Shown here: piece by piece, positions 25,959 through 36,463 of the stretch
Layout of the letters: the number at the start of each line of letters is the position of its first letter
How positions within the stretch are numbered: position 1 is the first letter of the stretch
NCBI GenBank assembly: GCA_964371615.1
Contig: CAYJMS010000002.1
Location: 248,001 to 312,000, forward strand
Length of the DNA: 64,000 nt
DNA from: SpSt-333 sp964371615
Lineage (GTDB): Bacteria > Bacteroidota > Ignavibacteria > UBA10030 > UBA8401
Direction: 5' to 3'
The notes under the pieces: generated by a model
Seen by the model: the letters and a program-made list of their open reading frames with translations, nothing else
What the model was told of the DNA's origin: nothing
Databases searched by the model: none
Program-made: the position numbers and the translations under genes

Positions 25959-26891
25959 TTAACCTTTCTTTTCCTTCCCCAGCCCAGAAAGGTACGTGTA
26001 CACCAAACTCCATTCCTCGCTGTTCAATCTCACCACTTCCGGTTTAAATCCGGCAGTCGCAGGATCGGCAGAGACGGTCCTTACGAACATGTCGAGACTT
26101 TTTCCCCGCAATGCCATTGTAGTGGCGGCAATTCTTTTCGTATCGCGCGCGACATGCATCGTCAATTGAGCGCCGGCATCATTCTTCGTAGTTGCAATCG
26201 CGACGGCAATCTTCTTCATCATCGCTACATCGGCAGAATGCTCCGCGGCAATCTTTTCGAGAGCCATCTTTACGGGAATCTGTGCCGGCAATTGCGATCC
26301 TTTGGAAAGATTGTACACCGTCTCGAGATTCATCAAATCAGCAAGGCTGTCCACCGGATAATCCGCGGCGAATGTCCGGATATAATGGATCATCGCAAAA
26401 CGGTCTTCGGCAGAATTATAATTGAACGCCGGCATGCCGCTCGCCAGAATACCGTCATGCAATGTCTTATAAATATTAGCAATCTTTCGTCCGTTCTTCC
26501 ACCCTTCGGCAGTGTGGAAATTTCTCGGCTTTACGGTCATCGCGGCTGCGCTGAGTCCGTCGCCCATGCCGTTGTCGCCATGGCAGGAAGCGCAATTAGC
26601 TTTGTAGAGATTCGCCCCTTTGGCAATAATATCTTTTGTCGGCTTTGCAACGTCCGCCACTTTCACCGGCGGAATCATCGCACCGCGCTGCATCGGCACT
26701 TCCAGCACAAACTGCGCGGAATCTTTCAGCACCAGCGGAGGAATAGTGTTGCGGGTGCTGTCGTTCATCGTCCAGATATAATACGCGCCGATCAGTCCCC
26801 CCATCAAAAGAAAATAGATGTAGGTCAGGCCAAAAAGCCTGAGGGGTTGCTTCAGCAGTTCTTTGAAATCAATTTCGTCTTTTAGATGCAT
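25959..26891 (-). CDS. Membrane-anchored monohaem cytochrome c
   Basis: A 310-residue protein. One N-terminal transmembrane helix (residues 20-41) anchors a cytochrome c domain with haem motif Cys100-Ala-Ser-Cys103-His104 (ANCASCHGDNGMGDG) and a probable distal Met in ILASGMPAFNY. The C-terminal 120 residues are helical with no recognised domain. It lies between ActF and Sco, so it probably carries electrons from alternative complex III to the oxidase. Because ActE appears fused to ActD here, this is an additional haem carrier, not ActE itself. A 162-bp gap to Sco holds short AT-rich stutters and an inverted GC module. Confidence 0.85.
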   Translation of the reverse strand: MHLKDEIDFKELLKQPLRLFGLTYIYFLLMGGLIGAYYIWTMNDSTRNTIPPLVLKDSAQFVLEVPMQRGAMIPPVKVADVAKPTKDIIAKGANLYKANCASCHGDNGMGDGLSAAAMTVKPRNFHTAEGWKNGRKIANIYKTLHDGILASGMPAFNYNSAEDRFAMIHYIRTFAADYPVDSLADLMNLETVYNLSKGSQLPAQIPVKMALEKIAAEHSADVAMMKKIAVAIATTKNDAGAQLTMHVARDTKRIAATTMALRGKSLDMFVRTVSADPATAGFKPEVVRLNSEEWSLVYTYLSGLGKEKKG

Positions 26892-26983
26892 AATATTGTT
26901 CTTTATAATCTATTGTGAATCAACTCTTTTGCATGCCCAATTTAGTGTGTGGACAAATATCTTTTGATTTGCTAACTCTTTTG

Positions 26984-27320
26984 GGCAATCAAGAATGCCT
27001 GCCTGCCTCACCATTTTTTCTAGAATGGCAGGATTGCACCACTAAGATCTTTTTCTTCTTGTGGGCCAACCATTCCTGCTTGCCCGCCTCTGGCGGGGTT
27101 GGCAATATATTTTTTCTTTTTTGTTTTCTTGAGTTTTTATTCTTTAGGCAATCAAGAATGCCTGCCTGCCTCACTATTTTTTTTGAATGGCAGGATTGCC
27201 CTACTAAGATCTTTTTCTTCTTGTGGGCCAACCATTCCTGGTTGGCAATTTATTTTTTTGTTTTTAGTAATCTAGAGTTTTTATTCTTTTGGCAATCAGG
27301 AATGATTGCCCCACTATGTC
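26984..27320. repeat. Imperfect tandem repeat between actF and the cytochrome c gene
   Basis: Two full units and a partial third: GGCAATCAAGAATGCCTGCC begins at 26984 and 27147, and a shortened GGCAATCAGGAATGATTGCC at 27291. Units (163 and 144 bp) share GGCAGGATTGC, a CTAAGATCTTTTTCTTCTTG block, GTGGGCCAACCATTCCTG and a T-rich tail. GGCAATC...GATTGCC is self-complementary, so each unit can fold. The 471-bp gap 26892-27362 holds nothing else. Confidence 0.8.
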
Positions 27321-27362
27321 TTTAAATTCTTTGAATTTATCTTTTGGAATATCCAATCAAAA

Positions 27363-28547
27363 TTATAGATGGAAATCAATTCCTCTCTGTAATTTTGGAT
27401 CTCCTACTGGAACCATATTGTATTTCTTTGCCTGCATTGCAAAGACAAGAATGATTAATCCAATGCTTAAAACCGGGAATGCAATTTCAAAATAGCTGAA
27501 GACCGGCGATTTGCTGTATGTCGGCATCACCAGCCAGTACATATCAAGCATGTGCACAAAGACCAGCAGCAAAGATGATCGCTTCAAATTCTTCGGGTTC
27601 ATCTTCGAGGGACGGGACACCAGCATGAAATACGGAATCCAGAAATGGAGCAGCACCATCGCAATGGAGACGATCTCCCAGCCGTTTTCCCATCGCGCAA
27701 TAAACCAGAAATTCTCTTCCGGCAGGTTTGCATACCAGATGAGCATAAACTGGCTGAATGCGATGTATGCCCAGAACGACAGCAGGCCGAACATCAGAGC
27801 GCCGAAACTATAATAGTGGTCTTCGGTGATCCCCTTAAAGAAATGACCACGCTCGCTTAAAGAGACCATAATGTAGGTGATCACTGCCAGCGCGCAGACG
27901 ACCGTGCCGGTGAAGTAATACACGCCGAAGATGGTCGAGAACCAGTGCGGTTCAAGACTCATCAGCCAGTCGATCGCGAACATCGATATGGATATGGCGA
28001 AGACAGGAATGAAAACAGCGGATAATTTGATGTTCGTACGGGTATGCTTTTGATCCTTGTCCGTATCCTGCGCAAAGGAGTGCTTCCGGAAGAGGAAATA
28101 GAAAAGGAACCAGATTGCCATCGTCACTGCAAAACGAATGATGAAGAATTCCGTATTGAGATACGGCTCCTTGCTCTTCAGGATTGCATCCGCTTCCACC
28201 GCTTCGGTATGCGTCCAATGGAAGAGATCGTGCATGTTCAAGAAGAGAGGAATCGCCATCAGCAGCACCATCGGCAGCAATGCCGAAAGGAATTCCGCGA
28301 TCCGGCGGAACGGCGTGCTCCAGACCGCGCCGGCGATATATTCCAGAGCGATATAAAAAATCGCACCGACGGCGACGCTCGCCAGGAACGTAAAGCCGAT
28401 CAGATTGTTAAAGACCGCCCTGTGCGGATCAACAATGTATGAGAAAACGGCCAGCAGAAGACCGACACCGGTCAATGCCCAGCCCGTCTTCATCACATTG
28501 GGGTGAAGATCTTTTTTCGGAATAATGATGTTTTCGTGGTCGCTCAT
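27363..28547 (-). CDS. actF: Alternative complex III subunit ActF
   Basis: A 394-residue quinol:cytochrome c oxidoreductase membrane subunit with about ten transmembrane helices. Recognisable segments are FNNLIGFTFLASVAVGAIFY, the acidic/His-rich loop NMHDLFHWTHTEAVEAD, MSLEPHWFSTIFGVYYF and SFWAYIAFSQFMLIWYANLP, characteristic of ActF. It forms part of the quinol-binding membrane core with ActC. ATG overlaps the upstream ActDE stop by four bases (ATGA). Confidence 0.93.
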   Translation of the reverse strand: MSDHENIIIPKKDLHPNVMKTGWALTGVGLLLAVFSYIVDPHRAVFNNLIGFTFLASVAVGAIFYIALEYIAGAVWSTPFRRIAEFLSALLPMVLLMAIPLFLNMHDLFHWTHTEAVEADAILKSKEPYLNTEFFIIRFAVTMAIWFLFYFLFRKHSFAQDTDKDQKHTRTNIKLSAVFIPVFAISISMFAIDWLMSLEPHWFSTIFGVYYFTGTVVCALAVITYIMVSLSERGHFFKGITEDHYYSFGALMFGLLSFWAYIAFSQFMLIWYANLPEENFWFIARWENGWEIVSIAMVLLHFWIPYFMLVSRPSKMNPKNLKRSSLLLVFVHMLDMYWLVMPTYSKSPVFSYFEIAFPVLSIGLIILVFAMQAKKYNMVPVGDPKLQRGIDFHL

Positions 28548-29675
28548 TGTAGATCAGACTCCTTTGCATTGAGCGCACGCTGTAATGTGCGGACATAGTG
28601 AACGATCGCCCAACGTTCCTCCCGTGTGACTTGATATTGATATGCCGGCATCACGTTTTGTCCAACAGAAATCACATGGTAAATGCTTCCGTCGGGCCAT
28701 TGCCGCACCTTATCCGAGTGCAGCGTCGGAGGATTCGGGAACTGTCCCGCCAAACGGCTGTCCCCCGCTCCGAAATTTCCGTGGCAGGGGGAACAGAATG
28801 TGAGAAATTTTTTCTTTCCCATCGCCAGCACTTCCGGCGTCGGCAATAATGGATTTGCCAGCAGCGCTCCGACTGAATCGGTTTTGTCTGTAATGGTGTA
28901 CGGATACGGTGTCATTCCACGTGCAACAGTCCCGGCCGCCGGCACACGCATGCCGAATCCGTCGGCATAAAATTCGCTCGCGGACTGCGGTTTCACTTTT
29001 GGCTGCTCCATCATCCAGTCGAACGGCGGAAGGTACATCAATTTGTTCCAGGTGAAATATCCCCCGCCGGCGGAGACGATGGCGACGCCGATCAGCAGCA
29101 GAATAAATCGCGGCTCAAATAAGCGCGGCGTAAAGTTCATGAATTCGTCGGTGTAATAGACGGTCTCCACATCGCCGTTGAGCGATTTCAGAAGATCCTT
29201 CACCTCTTGTTCGTTGAATTTCGGATCCTCCGACTGAATCGCAACGCCGTATTTGTCCGCAGAGACCTTTTTCATGTACGGCGTGTCGTGCAGCGGATGG
29301 CTGATGTTCGGAAACTTAAAGAAGAACGCGATCATCGCTCCGACGGTCATCAATACCGCCAGCAGCACGGCGATCTCGTACGTAACGGGAACGAACGCCG
29401 GCCAAGACCAGTATGGCTTTCCGCCGATCACCTGCGGATAATCCACCGATGCCACCCACGATGTAAAGGAGATCATTCCCACCGCACCCATAATGCCGGC
29501 GGCGAGCGTGGTGAAACCGAGTTTCGTTTCCGGCAAACTCATCGCCTTGTCCATGCCGTGAACGGGATACGGCGTGTGGATATCGTACTTCGTATATCCC
29601 GCCTTGTTCACCCCTTTTGCGGCGGCGATGATATCGTTCGGCGAATTGAATATTGCCGTAACGGCGTATAATTTT

Positions 29676-29683
<8 letters not shown>
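28544..29683 (-). CDS. Alternative complex III ActD-ActE fusion (DUF3341 plus cytochrome c)
   Basis: A 379-residue fusion. Residues 1-165 are the DUF3341/ActD domain: KLYAVTAIFNSPNDIIAAAK, then YDIHTPYPVHGMDKAM and two transmembrane helices. A third helix leads into a periplasmic cytochrome c domain with haem site FLTFCSPCHGNFGAGDSRLA and distal Met in GQNVMPAYQYQV, corresponding to ActE. In most described complexes ActD and ActE are separate genes. The longer ORF starts at 29719, but ATG 29683 has GGAG six bases upstream and begins at the conserved MAKKLYAV. It overlaps the actC end by 8 nt. Confidence 0.9.
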
Positions 29684-31067
<1,384 letters not shown>

Positions 31068-31504
31068 AGTTTTCTCCGTATCGAAATAAATTTACAAATT
31101 CTTAAAATCTTGCCACAAAATCACGAAATCACAAAGGGAAAATAAAAAAGCAAAAACAAAAGCAGCCACAAAATCACGAAATCACAAAAGGAAAAAAGAA
31201 AAACAAAATAAACCACCAAGGCACCAAAAACACCAAATGGAAAGAAAAAAAGCAGCCACAAAAACACAAAATCACAAAAACACAAAGTGTAAGAATAAAT
31301 AGTAATTGGGAATCTGGAATTGCTTGCCCACCATGCTACACCTTTTGGCGGGGGAATTAGTCATTAGTCCTTGGACATCTGTAACCTGACATCTGATATC
31401 TGACTTCAGTCTTCTGACTTCTGACATCTGACATCTGACTTCCGTCTACTGTCTACTCTTCTTTTAATCTTTCAATCTTGCAATCTTGTAATCTTGCAAC
31501 GATA
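31068..31504. repeat. Low-complexity spacer between actC and actB
   Basis: No gene seen. Positions 31105-31285 are CAC/AAG-type runs (CACAAAATCACGAAATCAC, then ACCACCAAGGCACC). Positions 31370-31455 are a stutter of TCTGAC/ATCTGA units. GCTTGCCCACCATGCTACAC (about 31321) is an inverted relative of a module at about 25870. An inverted TATCGTTGCAA element ends at the actB stop. Confidence 0.75.
31470..31504 (-). repeat. TATCGTTGCAA element, inverted copy e
   Basis: Reading on the minus strand it starts TATCGTTGCAAGATTACAAG immediately after the TAG stop of actB (31505-31507). Copy f has the same relation to the DUF2779 gene. Confidence 0.78.
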
Positions 31505-34500
31505 CTACGCCTCTTCAATATTTCGTAATTTCGCAACATACGTCACATTCGGCCCAACATTGATTTCTTCCAGTACGCGATAACCAATCTCGTGCTGGCG
31601 GTATTTGTAGATTGCCGAATTCTTGTCGTTCACGTTGCCGAAGACGATCGCTTCTGCGGGACAGGCTTCCTGGCACGCGGTGGTGACGCCGGCGCCGGTG
31701 AATTCCGTTCCCTCTTCAATTGCATGCTGCCGTTTTTCCATGATGCGCTGTACGCAGAATGTGCACTTTTCCATGACGCCGCGCGAACGGACGGTCACTT
31801 CGGGATTGTGCAGCATGTTCAGCGGCTGCTGGTACTGGATGCCGTCGGCAAAATCGTCCCGGAAGTCGAAGAAGTTGAACCGACGCACTTTATACGGGCA
31901 GTTGTTGGAGCAATACTTGGTTCCGACGCAGCGGTTGTACGCCATCTGGTTTAATCCGTCCGGACTGTGCGTGGTGGCGACGACCGGGCAGACGTTTTCG
32001 CACGGTGCGCTGTCGCAATGCTGGCACATCATCGGCTGGTTGCTCACGGTCGGCGCGTCGGGTGTGCCGGAGAAATACCGGTCGATGCGTATCCACGCCA
32101 TCTCGCGGCCGAGATTCAATTGCTCCTTGCCGACAACGGGAATGTTGTTCTCCACATTGCAGGAGACGGTGCAGGTACCGCAGCCGGTGCATTTGTTCAA
32201 ATCAATCGCCATCGCCCACTTCACTCCTTCGTACTTCACCTTCGGCACAATGGTCGGCGCGTGATGTTCCTTTTCGAGGAACTTCGGATCTTCGATGTAA
32301 TGCAGCAGCGTTCCTTCCTGAATGATTCCCCGCTGCTTGTGAATGTCTTTCAAGAATGTATCGTCGAGGGAATGATGTTCCTGCGACGATGCAAGCAGAT
32401 ATTTTTCGTCGGTCTTGGTAACGGTGACGCCGGAATAGAGCCACGGCGACATGGTGGAAGATTTCGACATCAATTGATTGGCATAGAATCCGACCCCTTC
32501 ACCCACCGATCCGGAAACGGTCCGTCCGTACCCGAGCATCACGGCAACAAACTTGTCCGACAGACCCGGCTGCACATGCACCGGCAGATCCATCGAACGC
32601 GTGCCGATCATGACATTGATCAGCGTCCCTTCCACCGCGCCGACCTCCGCTGCGGTAGAGGGAGAGAGCGCTGCGTAATTGTCCCAGGCGATCTTCGACG
32701 CGGGATGCGGCATTTCCTGCAGCCATCCGTTGTTCGCAAAACGTCCGTCGCCGACATAATAATTGTCGTGCAGATACAGAACAAAGTCGTCGGAGGAAAT
32801 CGTTGTAGTGATGGAAGAGCCTGCGTCGCTCTTCACTGCGGGAACCGGCTGTGCGGCTTCGGCGAACGTGATGACGCCGTCATGCAGCGCGGAGAACCAG
32901 AATGTTTTGAAATCGGTCTTCAATTTTAATGCGGGATAGACTTCCTTCTCCCAGCGGCTCTTCACGTATTCGTGATACTGCGCGTCGGTGTAGCCGTCGG
33001 GATTCCCTTTTGTCCACGTCAGCAGCACGGATTCTTTCTGACGGCTGTTGTATAACGGATTGATCACCGGCTGCTGCAAACTCAAAAGGCCCGTGCGGCG
33101 TTTGTGATCTCCCCACGCTTCGAGTGTGTGGTTCACCGGAAGAACATACTGGCTGACGGCGGTTGTTTCGTTCTGCATCTCAGCCATGGTGACGATTGTT
33201 TCGACTTTTTTCAACGCGTCCGCATATCCAAGATCCGGGGCAAAATGATAAACAGGATTTGTATCCATGTGAACAACCACGCCGACACCGCCGGCGTTCA
33301 TTTTTTCCACCAATGCGTTGATCTCCTGCTGCGCGGAAAGAGCTACGTGCTCAACGGCGGATTGATCTTTTCTATAGAGAGCGGAATTGCCGAGAATATC
33401 ATTGAGGATGTTCACCGCAACGTGTACCGATTCCGGCAGCGTGTTACCGGCGTGAACAATCGCCCGGCCTTTGTTTTTGTTCAGATCGGCTACCAGATGC
33501 TTCACGGTTGCTTCGTCAAGATTGTTCTTTTTCGCAAAAGCGGAGAGAGAATACTGCGAGAACTGCGACGACGGTTTCGCTTCGTTGATCAGCGAGAGGA
33601 CGAATTCCAATTGCTGGTCCGGACGGATGCGCAGGCGGTAATCCGCATTCATGGCGGTGGAATTCATCGTTCCGTCTGCTGAATACAGCCGGTTAAAGTT
33701 CTTTCCCTTCATCACATCCCGCTGCGAAACGAACATGCGGGTCTGTTCCGGCATGTTGCCGTCATAGCCGAGAAAATCCGATTCCAGCGCCAAAATCACT
33801 TTTGCCTTGTCCCATTGGATCAGCGGAGCGGCGTCGGATCCGGCGGATTTCTTCCACGCGGAAACGCGATTCAGGTCGTTAAACAGTTCGTAGGAATAAA
33901 CTTTTGCCGTGGGATATTGTGCAGTGAACTCGCCGAGCAATTTCTTGAATGACGGCGACGTAACGGTATGCGTAATGAGAGCGATCTCTTTTTTCTGATT
34001 CACCGCTGCAGTCAACGCGGCGATAATCTTCGTGTCGACCTGTTTCCATGTGGTCTTCGAGAGAATTCCCGACATTACCATCATCGGATCCTTCAGACGT
34101 TCCGGATCGTACAGATTCAAAATGGATGCCTGACCTTTGGAGCAGATCTTTCCCTGATTCACCGGATGGTCCGGATTGCCGTCGATCTTAATCGGACGAC
34201 CCTCGCGTGCCTTCACCAGAATGCCGCATGCTTCCGCGCAACCGGTGCAGGTGGATGCGTAATAGTTTGCAACGCCGAGAGTGATCTCTTCCGGCTTTTT
34301 GGTGTACGGTACAATCTCCCCTTTGTCTCTATAATTGGAGCATCCCGCTGCGGCAAATGCCGCGGATGCGGAGAGCGCCGCGAGGAACTGTTTGCGGGAG
34401 ATCGGAGAGAGAGTTTCGGTATTGAAGTCGTCCGTCACCCCTTTGGCGAACTCGCGCGCTTTGTCTTCCTGCGCTGCGGGGTCGTTGTGGTACTGACGGA

Positions 34501-34546
34501 GGCTTTTCCAGTATTTCGATTCGTTGCTATTGTTCGAAGTATCCAT
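31505..34546 (-). CDS. actB: Alternative complex III subunit ActB (molybdopterin-like plus ferredoxin domains)
   Basis: A 1013-residue fused ActB1/ActB2. Residues 1-95 contain a Tat-type signal in variant form (SRKQFLAALSASAAFAAAGC). A molybdopterin-oxidoreductase-like domain follows, with a CTGCAEACG...KICSKG cluster site, to about residue 750; family knowledge says it binds no molybdenum in ACIII. The C-terminal domain has four Cys groups for iron-sulphur clusters: CTGCGTCTVSC, CQHCDSAPCENVCP, CVGTKYCSNNCP and CTFCVQRIM with ACQEACP. It relays electrons from the quinol site toward the haems. The twin arginine is reduced to one Arg (SRK). Confidence 0.94.
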   Translation of the reverse strand: MDTSNNSNESKYWKSLRQYHNDPAAQEDKAREFAKGVTDDFNTETLSPISRKQFLAALSASAAFAAAGCSNYRDKGEIVPYTKKPEEITLGVANYYASTCTGCAEACGILVKAREGRPIKIDGNPDHPVNQGKICSKGQASILNLYDPERLKDPMMVMSGILSKTTWKQVDTKIIAALTAAVNQKKEIALITHTVTSPSFKKLLGEFTAQYPTAKVYSYELFNDLNRVSAWKKSAGSDAAPLIQWDKAKVILALESDFLGYDGNMPEQTRMFVSQRDVMKGKNFNRLYSADGTMNSTAMNADYRLRIRPDQQLEFVLSLINEAKPSSQFSQYSLSAFAKKNNLDEATVKHLVADLNKNKGRAIVHAGNTLPESVHVAVNILNDILGNSALYRKDQSAVEHVALSAQQEINALVEKMNAGGVGVVVHMDTNPVYHFAPDLGYADALKKVETIVTMAEMQNETTAVSQYVLPVNHTLEAWGDHKRRTGLLSLQQPVINPLYNSRQKESVLLTWTKGNPDGYTDAQYHEYVKSRWEKEVYPALKLKTDFKTFWFSALHDGVITFAEAAQPVPAVKSDAGSSITTTISSDDFVLYLHDNYYVGDGRFANNGWLQEMPHPASKIAWDNYAALSPSTAAEVGAVEGTLINVMIGTRSMDLPVHVQPGLSDKFVAVMLGYGRTVSGSVGEGVGFYANQLMSKSSTMSPWLYSGVTVTKTDEKYLLASSQEHHSLDDTFLKDIHKQRGIIQEGTLLHYIEDPKFLEKEHHAPTIVPKVKYEGVKWAMAIDLNKCTGCGTCTVSCNVENNIPVVGKEQLNLGREMAWIRIDRYFSGTPDAPTVSNQPMMCQHCDSAPCENVCPVVATTHSPDGLNQMAYNRCVGTKYCSNNCPYKVRRFNFFDFRDDFADGIQYQQPLNMLHNPEVTVRSRGVMEKCTFCVQRIMEKRQHAIEEGTEFTGAGVTTACQEACPAEAIVFGNVNDKNSAIYKYRQHEIGYRVLEEINVGPNVTYVAKLRNIEEA

Positions 34547-34552
34547 TGACGA

Positions 34553-34744
34553 TCAACCTTTTTTCGTACGTTTCACCGCCATCGGATCGATGGTGATGGA
34601 GATCTGCTGTCCGGATTGTGTATCGCTCTTTTTCGGCGCACCGAACATCTTCAGCGGCACCATGTTCATCACCCCTGCGCTGAGGGCGCCCAGGCCGAAC
34701 TTTGCGAAGAAATTCCGTCGCGCAGGATTTGTTGTTGATTTCAT
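34553..34744 (-). CDS. 63-aa protein with a canonical Tat signal, between actA and actB
   Basis: The N-terminus ARRNFFAKFGLGALSAGVMN is a textbook twin-arginine signal: RR, FF, then a hydrophobic stretch rich in Gly and Ala. About 30 polar residues follow (KKSDTQSGQQISITIDPMAV). No haem or metal motif is visible. An AAGG lies before the ATG, and only 6 nt separate its stop from the actB ATG, so it is translated with actB. ActB itself has a weakened signal, so this may be a small partner supplying or proofreading Tat export. I do not recognise a named family; the gene is convincing because of spacing and signal. Confidence 0.7.
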   Translation of the reverse strand: MKSTTNPARRNFFAKFGLGALSAGVMNMVPLKMFGAPKKSDTQSGQQISITIDPMAVKRTKKG

Positions 34745-34976
34745 AAACTTACCTTCAAAAAAAATTAACCACCAAAATATCGAATCGATAGGTTATAAAT
34801 CATTGGTCATTGGTCATTAGTCATTAGTCATTAGTCATTAGTCATTAGAATCTATCGACTGTCTTCCATTTCTTCAATCGAGTATTTGTACTTTCTCGAA
34901 ATTCGTTCTATTATCAACTTTATCACCCCAATTACCAATGACCAATTACTAATGACACGCTACCATTTTTCTATTA
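34745..34976. repeat. TAGTCAT stutter spacer between the Tat peptide gene and actA
   Basis: Positions 34802-34850 read CATTGGTCATTGGTCATTAG followed by four or five further TAGTCAT units. A second set is at 34928-34955 (CAATTACCAATGACC type). Related strings occur at 25925-25955 and 49885-49920. No gene or clear hairpin seen. Confidence 0.7.
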
Positions 34977-35546
34977 TCACCGATGACACGCGAAACAATT
35001 CTCCGGTCCCTGCTTGATGCCGGGAATGTTTGCCAGTTTTACCGGTGCGGTGCGGTGGCAGTCGATACAGTTGTTCATGGTCCATGAATTCGCCTGCTGC
35101 ACCACATCCATTTCCTGAATGTTGCCGTGACACGTCTGGCAATCGATCCCCTTGTTCACATGCACGCTGTGGTTGAAGTACGCATAGTCCGGCACCTTGT
35201 GAATCCGTTTCCACGGCATCAGTTTCCCTTCGTTGTAATATTGCGTCAGGCGGATGATGTCCGGTTTATTTTTGCGTGCGACAGTGTGGCAATTCATGCA
35301 GGTGTTGACGGGAGGAACCATGGCGTGGCGGGATTTGGATGCGCCGGTATGACAATACTGACAATCGATCCCCATTGTTCCGGCATGGAGTTTATGCGAG
35401 TACGGCACGGGCTGATCCGGAGCGTATCCGACGCCGTCGCGTTCCGCGCGGGAGATGTAGTACGTAAAGGTCAACGAAGCCAGCGCCACGAACAGTATGA
35501 TCGGGACGCGGATCTTCAGAAAATAGTCAAGGAATGACTTATTCAT
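34977..35546 (-). CDS. actA: Alternative complex III subunit ActA, pentahaem cytochrome c
   Basis: A 189-residue periplasmic cytochrome with an N-terminal membrane helix (IILFVALASLTFTYYI). Five haem motifs are visible: CQYCH, CMNCH, CQTCH, CIDCH and CFACH. SHKLHAGTMGIDCQYCH and FNHSVHVNKGIDCQTCH also carry the distal histidines expected for bis-His ligation. The protein is the first gene of the complex; family order is ActA then ActB. No promoter is certain upstream; 256 bp separate it from tRNA-Asp. Confidence 0.95.
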   Translation of the reverse strand: MNKSFLDYFLKIRVPIILFVALASLTFTYYISRAERDGVGYAPDQPVPYSHKLHAGTMGIDCQYCHTGASKSRHAMVPPVNTCMNCHTVARKNKPDIIRLTQYYNEGKLMPWKRIHKVPDYAYFNHSVHVNKGIDCQTCHGNIQEMDVVQQANSWTMNNCIDCHRTAPVKLANIPGIKQGPENCFACHR

Positions 35547-35802
35547 CGATGGTACCTGCTGACTTGAAATGGGTGGAAATGCAACGCGAGTCCGATGGGA
35601 ATGCTAACGGGGGAAGAAGTAACAATCATCATCAATAAGTACGTTGTTTACTGATTAGAGATTAACTCAAAAAAAATAATCCGTCATTTCGAAGTCCGAA
35701 AACAGATATCGGTCAAAACCGGTCGCCCGGTACGTTCGGAACGGCAAGATCCTTTTTGAGAGAGCTTCTTGTTGATTATTTTAACGTTGCACTACGGGAT
35801 AG

Positions 35803-35877
35803 CGGGGCCGAAGGGACTCGAACCCTCGACTTCTTGCGTGACAGGCAAGCGCTCTAACCAAACTGAGCTACGACCCC
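35803..35877 (-). tRNA. tRNA-Asp (GTC)
   Basis: A 75-nt cloverleaf on the minus strand. Acceptor GGGGTCG (35877-35871) pairs with CGGCCCC, with discriminator G at 35803. D-arm GTAGCTCAGTTTGGTTAGAG, anticodon arm CTTGC-CTGTCAC-GCAAG with anticodon GTC at 35842-35840, T-arm GAGGGTTCGAGTCCCTT. G73 is the expected Asp discriminator. CCA is not encoded. A TATAAG box about 20 nt upstream is a possible promoter. Confidence 0.96.
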
Positions 35878-36277
35878 AGAAACACTAACTTATAGACTAA
35901 AAGAACGAATTCTCTAAAGCAATAAACCAAATTGAGATCCGCGTTTTTTACGGATCGAAATCCCGACGTTCTTTGTCGGGACTGAGCTACGACCCCGAGA
36001 AACTAACAAAAACTAATGAATTTGCTCATTGATTCATCGAATCATTGAATCAATGTTGAATTCAACGTTACAAATATACTAAAATTCTCTTATAGTTTGC
36101 AAGGAGAATGTTTGAAAAAATTGAAAAAATGAAGGGATTGGATGTAAATCGGACTCTGATTTAAAAATGGAGTATATGAGTATTTGAGTATTTGAGTAGT
36201 TGAGATAAATATTTCTGCGAACCGTAGGTTCGCCATTATTATTCTCCGTGTGCTCCGTGTCTCCGTGGTGAATATCT
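35878..36277. other. Spacer right of tRNA-Asp
   Basis: Contains the tRNA remnant, an ATTGATTCATCGAATCATTG inverted run (about 36030-36050), a GAGTATTTGAGTAGTTGAG stutter (about 36179-36203) and a GTGCTCCGTGTCTCCGTGG module leading into the stop of the 61-aa gene. No further gene supported. Confidence 0.55.
35951..35996 (-). pseudogene. Decayed partial copy of the tRNA-Asp gene
   Basis: On the minus strand GGGGTCGTAGCTCAGT (35996-35981) repeats the first 16 nt of tRNA-Asp, with similar upstream bases (GTTAGTTTCTC). The middle is replaced by CCCGACAAAGAACGTCGGG, a hairpin related to spacer modules elsewhere, then TTTCGATCCG, which resembles a T-loop. No anticodon arm remains. Confidence 0.6.
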
Positions 36278-36463
36278 TTATTCTTCCGCAAACTTCTTTA
36301 TCTCTTCAAAATATTTCACGATCGCTTTCGCTTTGTTTTTGCCGAATGAGATCCAGTGCCACGACACGGTCGGGTCCGGCGCGTCGACAATCGGGATTCG
36401 CAGTACTGGTTTGCCTTTGTATTCGTCCTTTACAGGACCGGGGGTGGTGGGTTCGTTGGTCAT
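36278..36463 (-). CDS. Small hypothetical protein, 61 aa
   Basis: Not recognised. A short Pro-rich N-terminus (TNEPTTPGPVKDEYKGKP) leads into VLRIPIVDAPDPTVSWHWI and an amphipathic basic/acidic helix FGKNKAKAIVKYFEEIKKF. Third codon positions are clearly GC-biased like the neighbours, which supports real coding; no Shine-Dalgarno is evident. Alone between two repeat-rich spacers, upstream of the ACIII and tRNA region. Composition suggests a small soluble protein; function cannot be stated. Confidence 0.6.
   Translation of the reverse strand: MTNEPTTPGPVKDEYKGKPVLRIPIVDAPDPTVSWHWISFGKNKAKAIVKYFEEIKKFAEE

Noticed and set aside
31505..34546. Molybdopterin oxidoreductase as a catalytic enzyme
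   Set aside because: Context (ActA, ActC, ActDE, ActF) and fused ferredoxin domains identify ActB, whose molybdopterin-like domain is not known to bind molybdenum.
34800..34860. Tandem TAGTCAT units resembling a CRISPR array
   Set aside because: Units are 7-10 bp with no unique spacers between them; no cas genes in the window.
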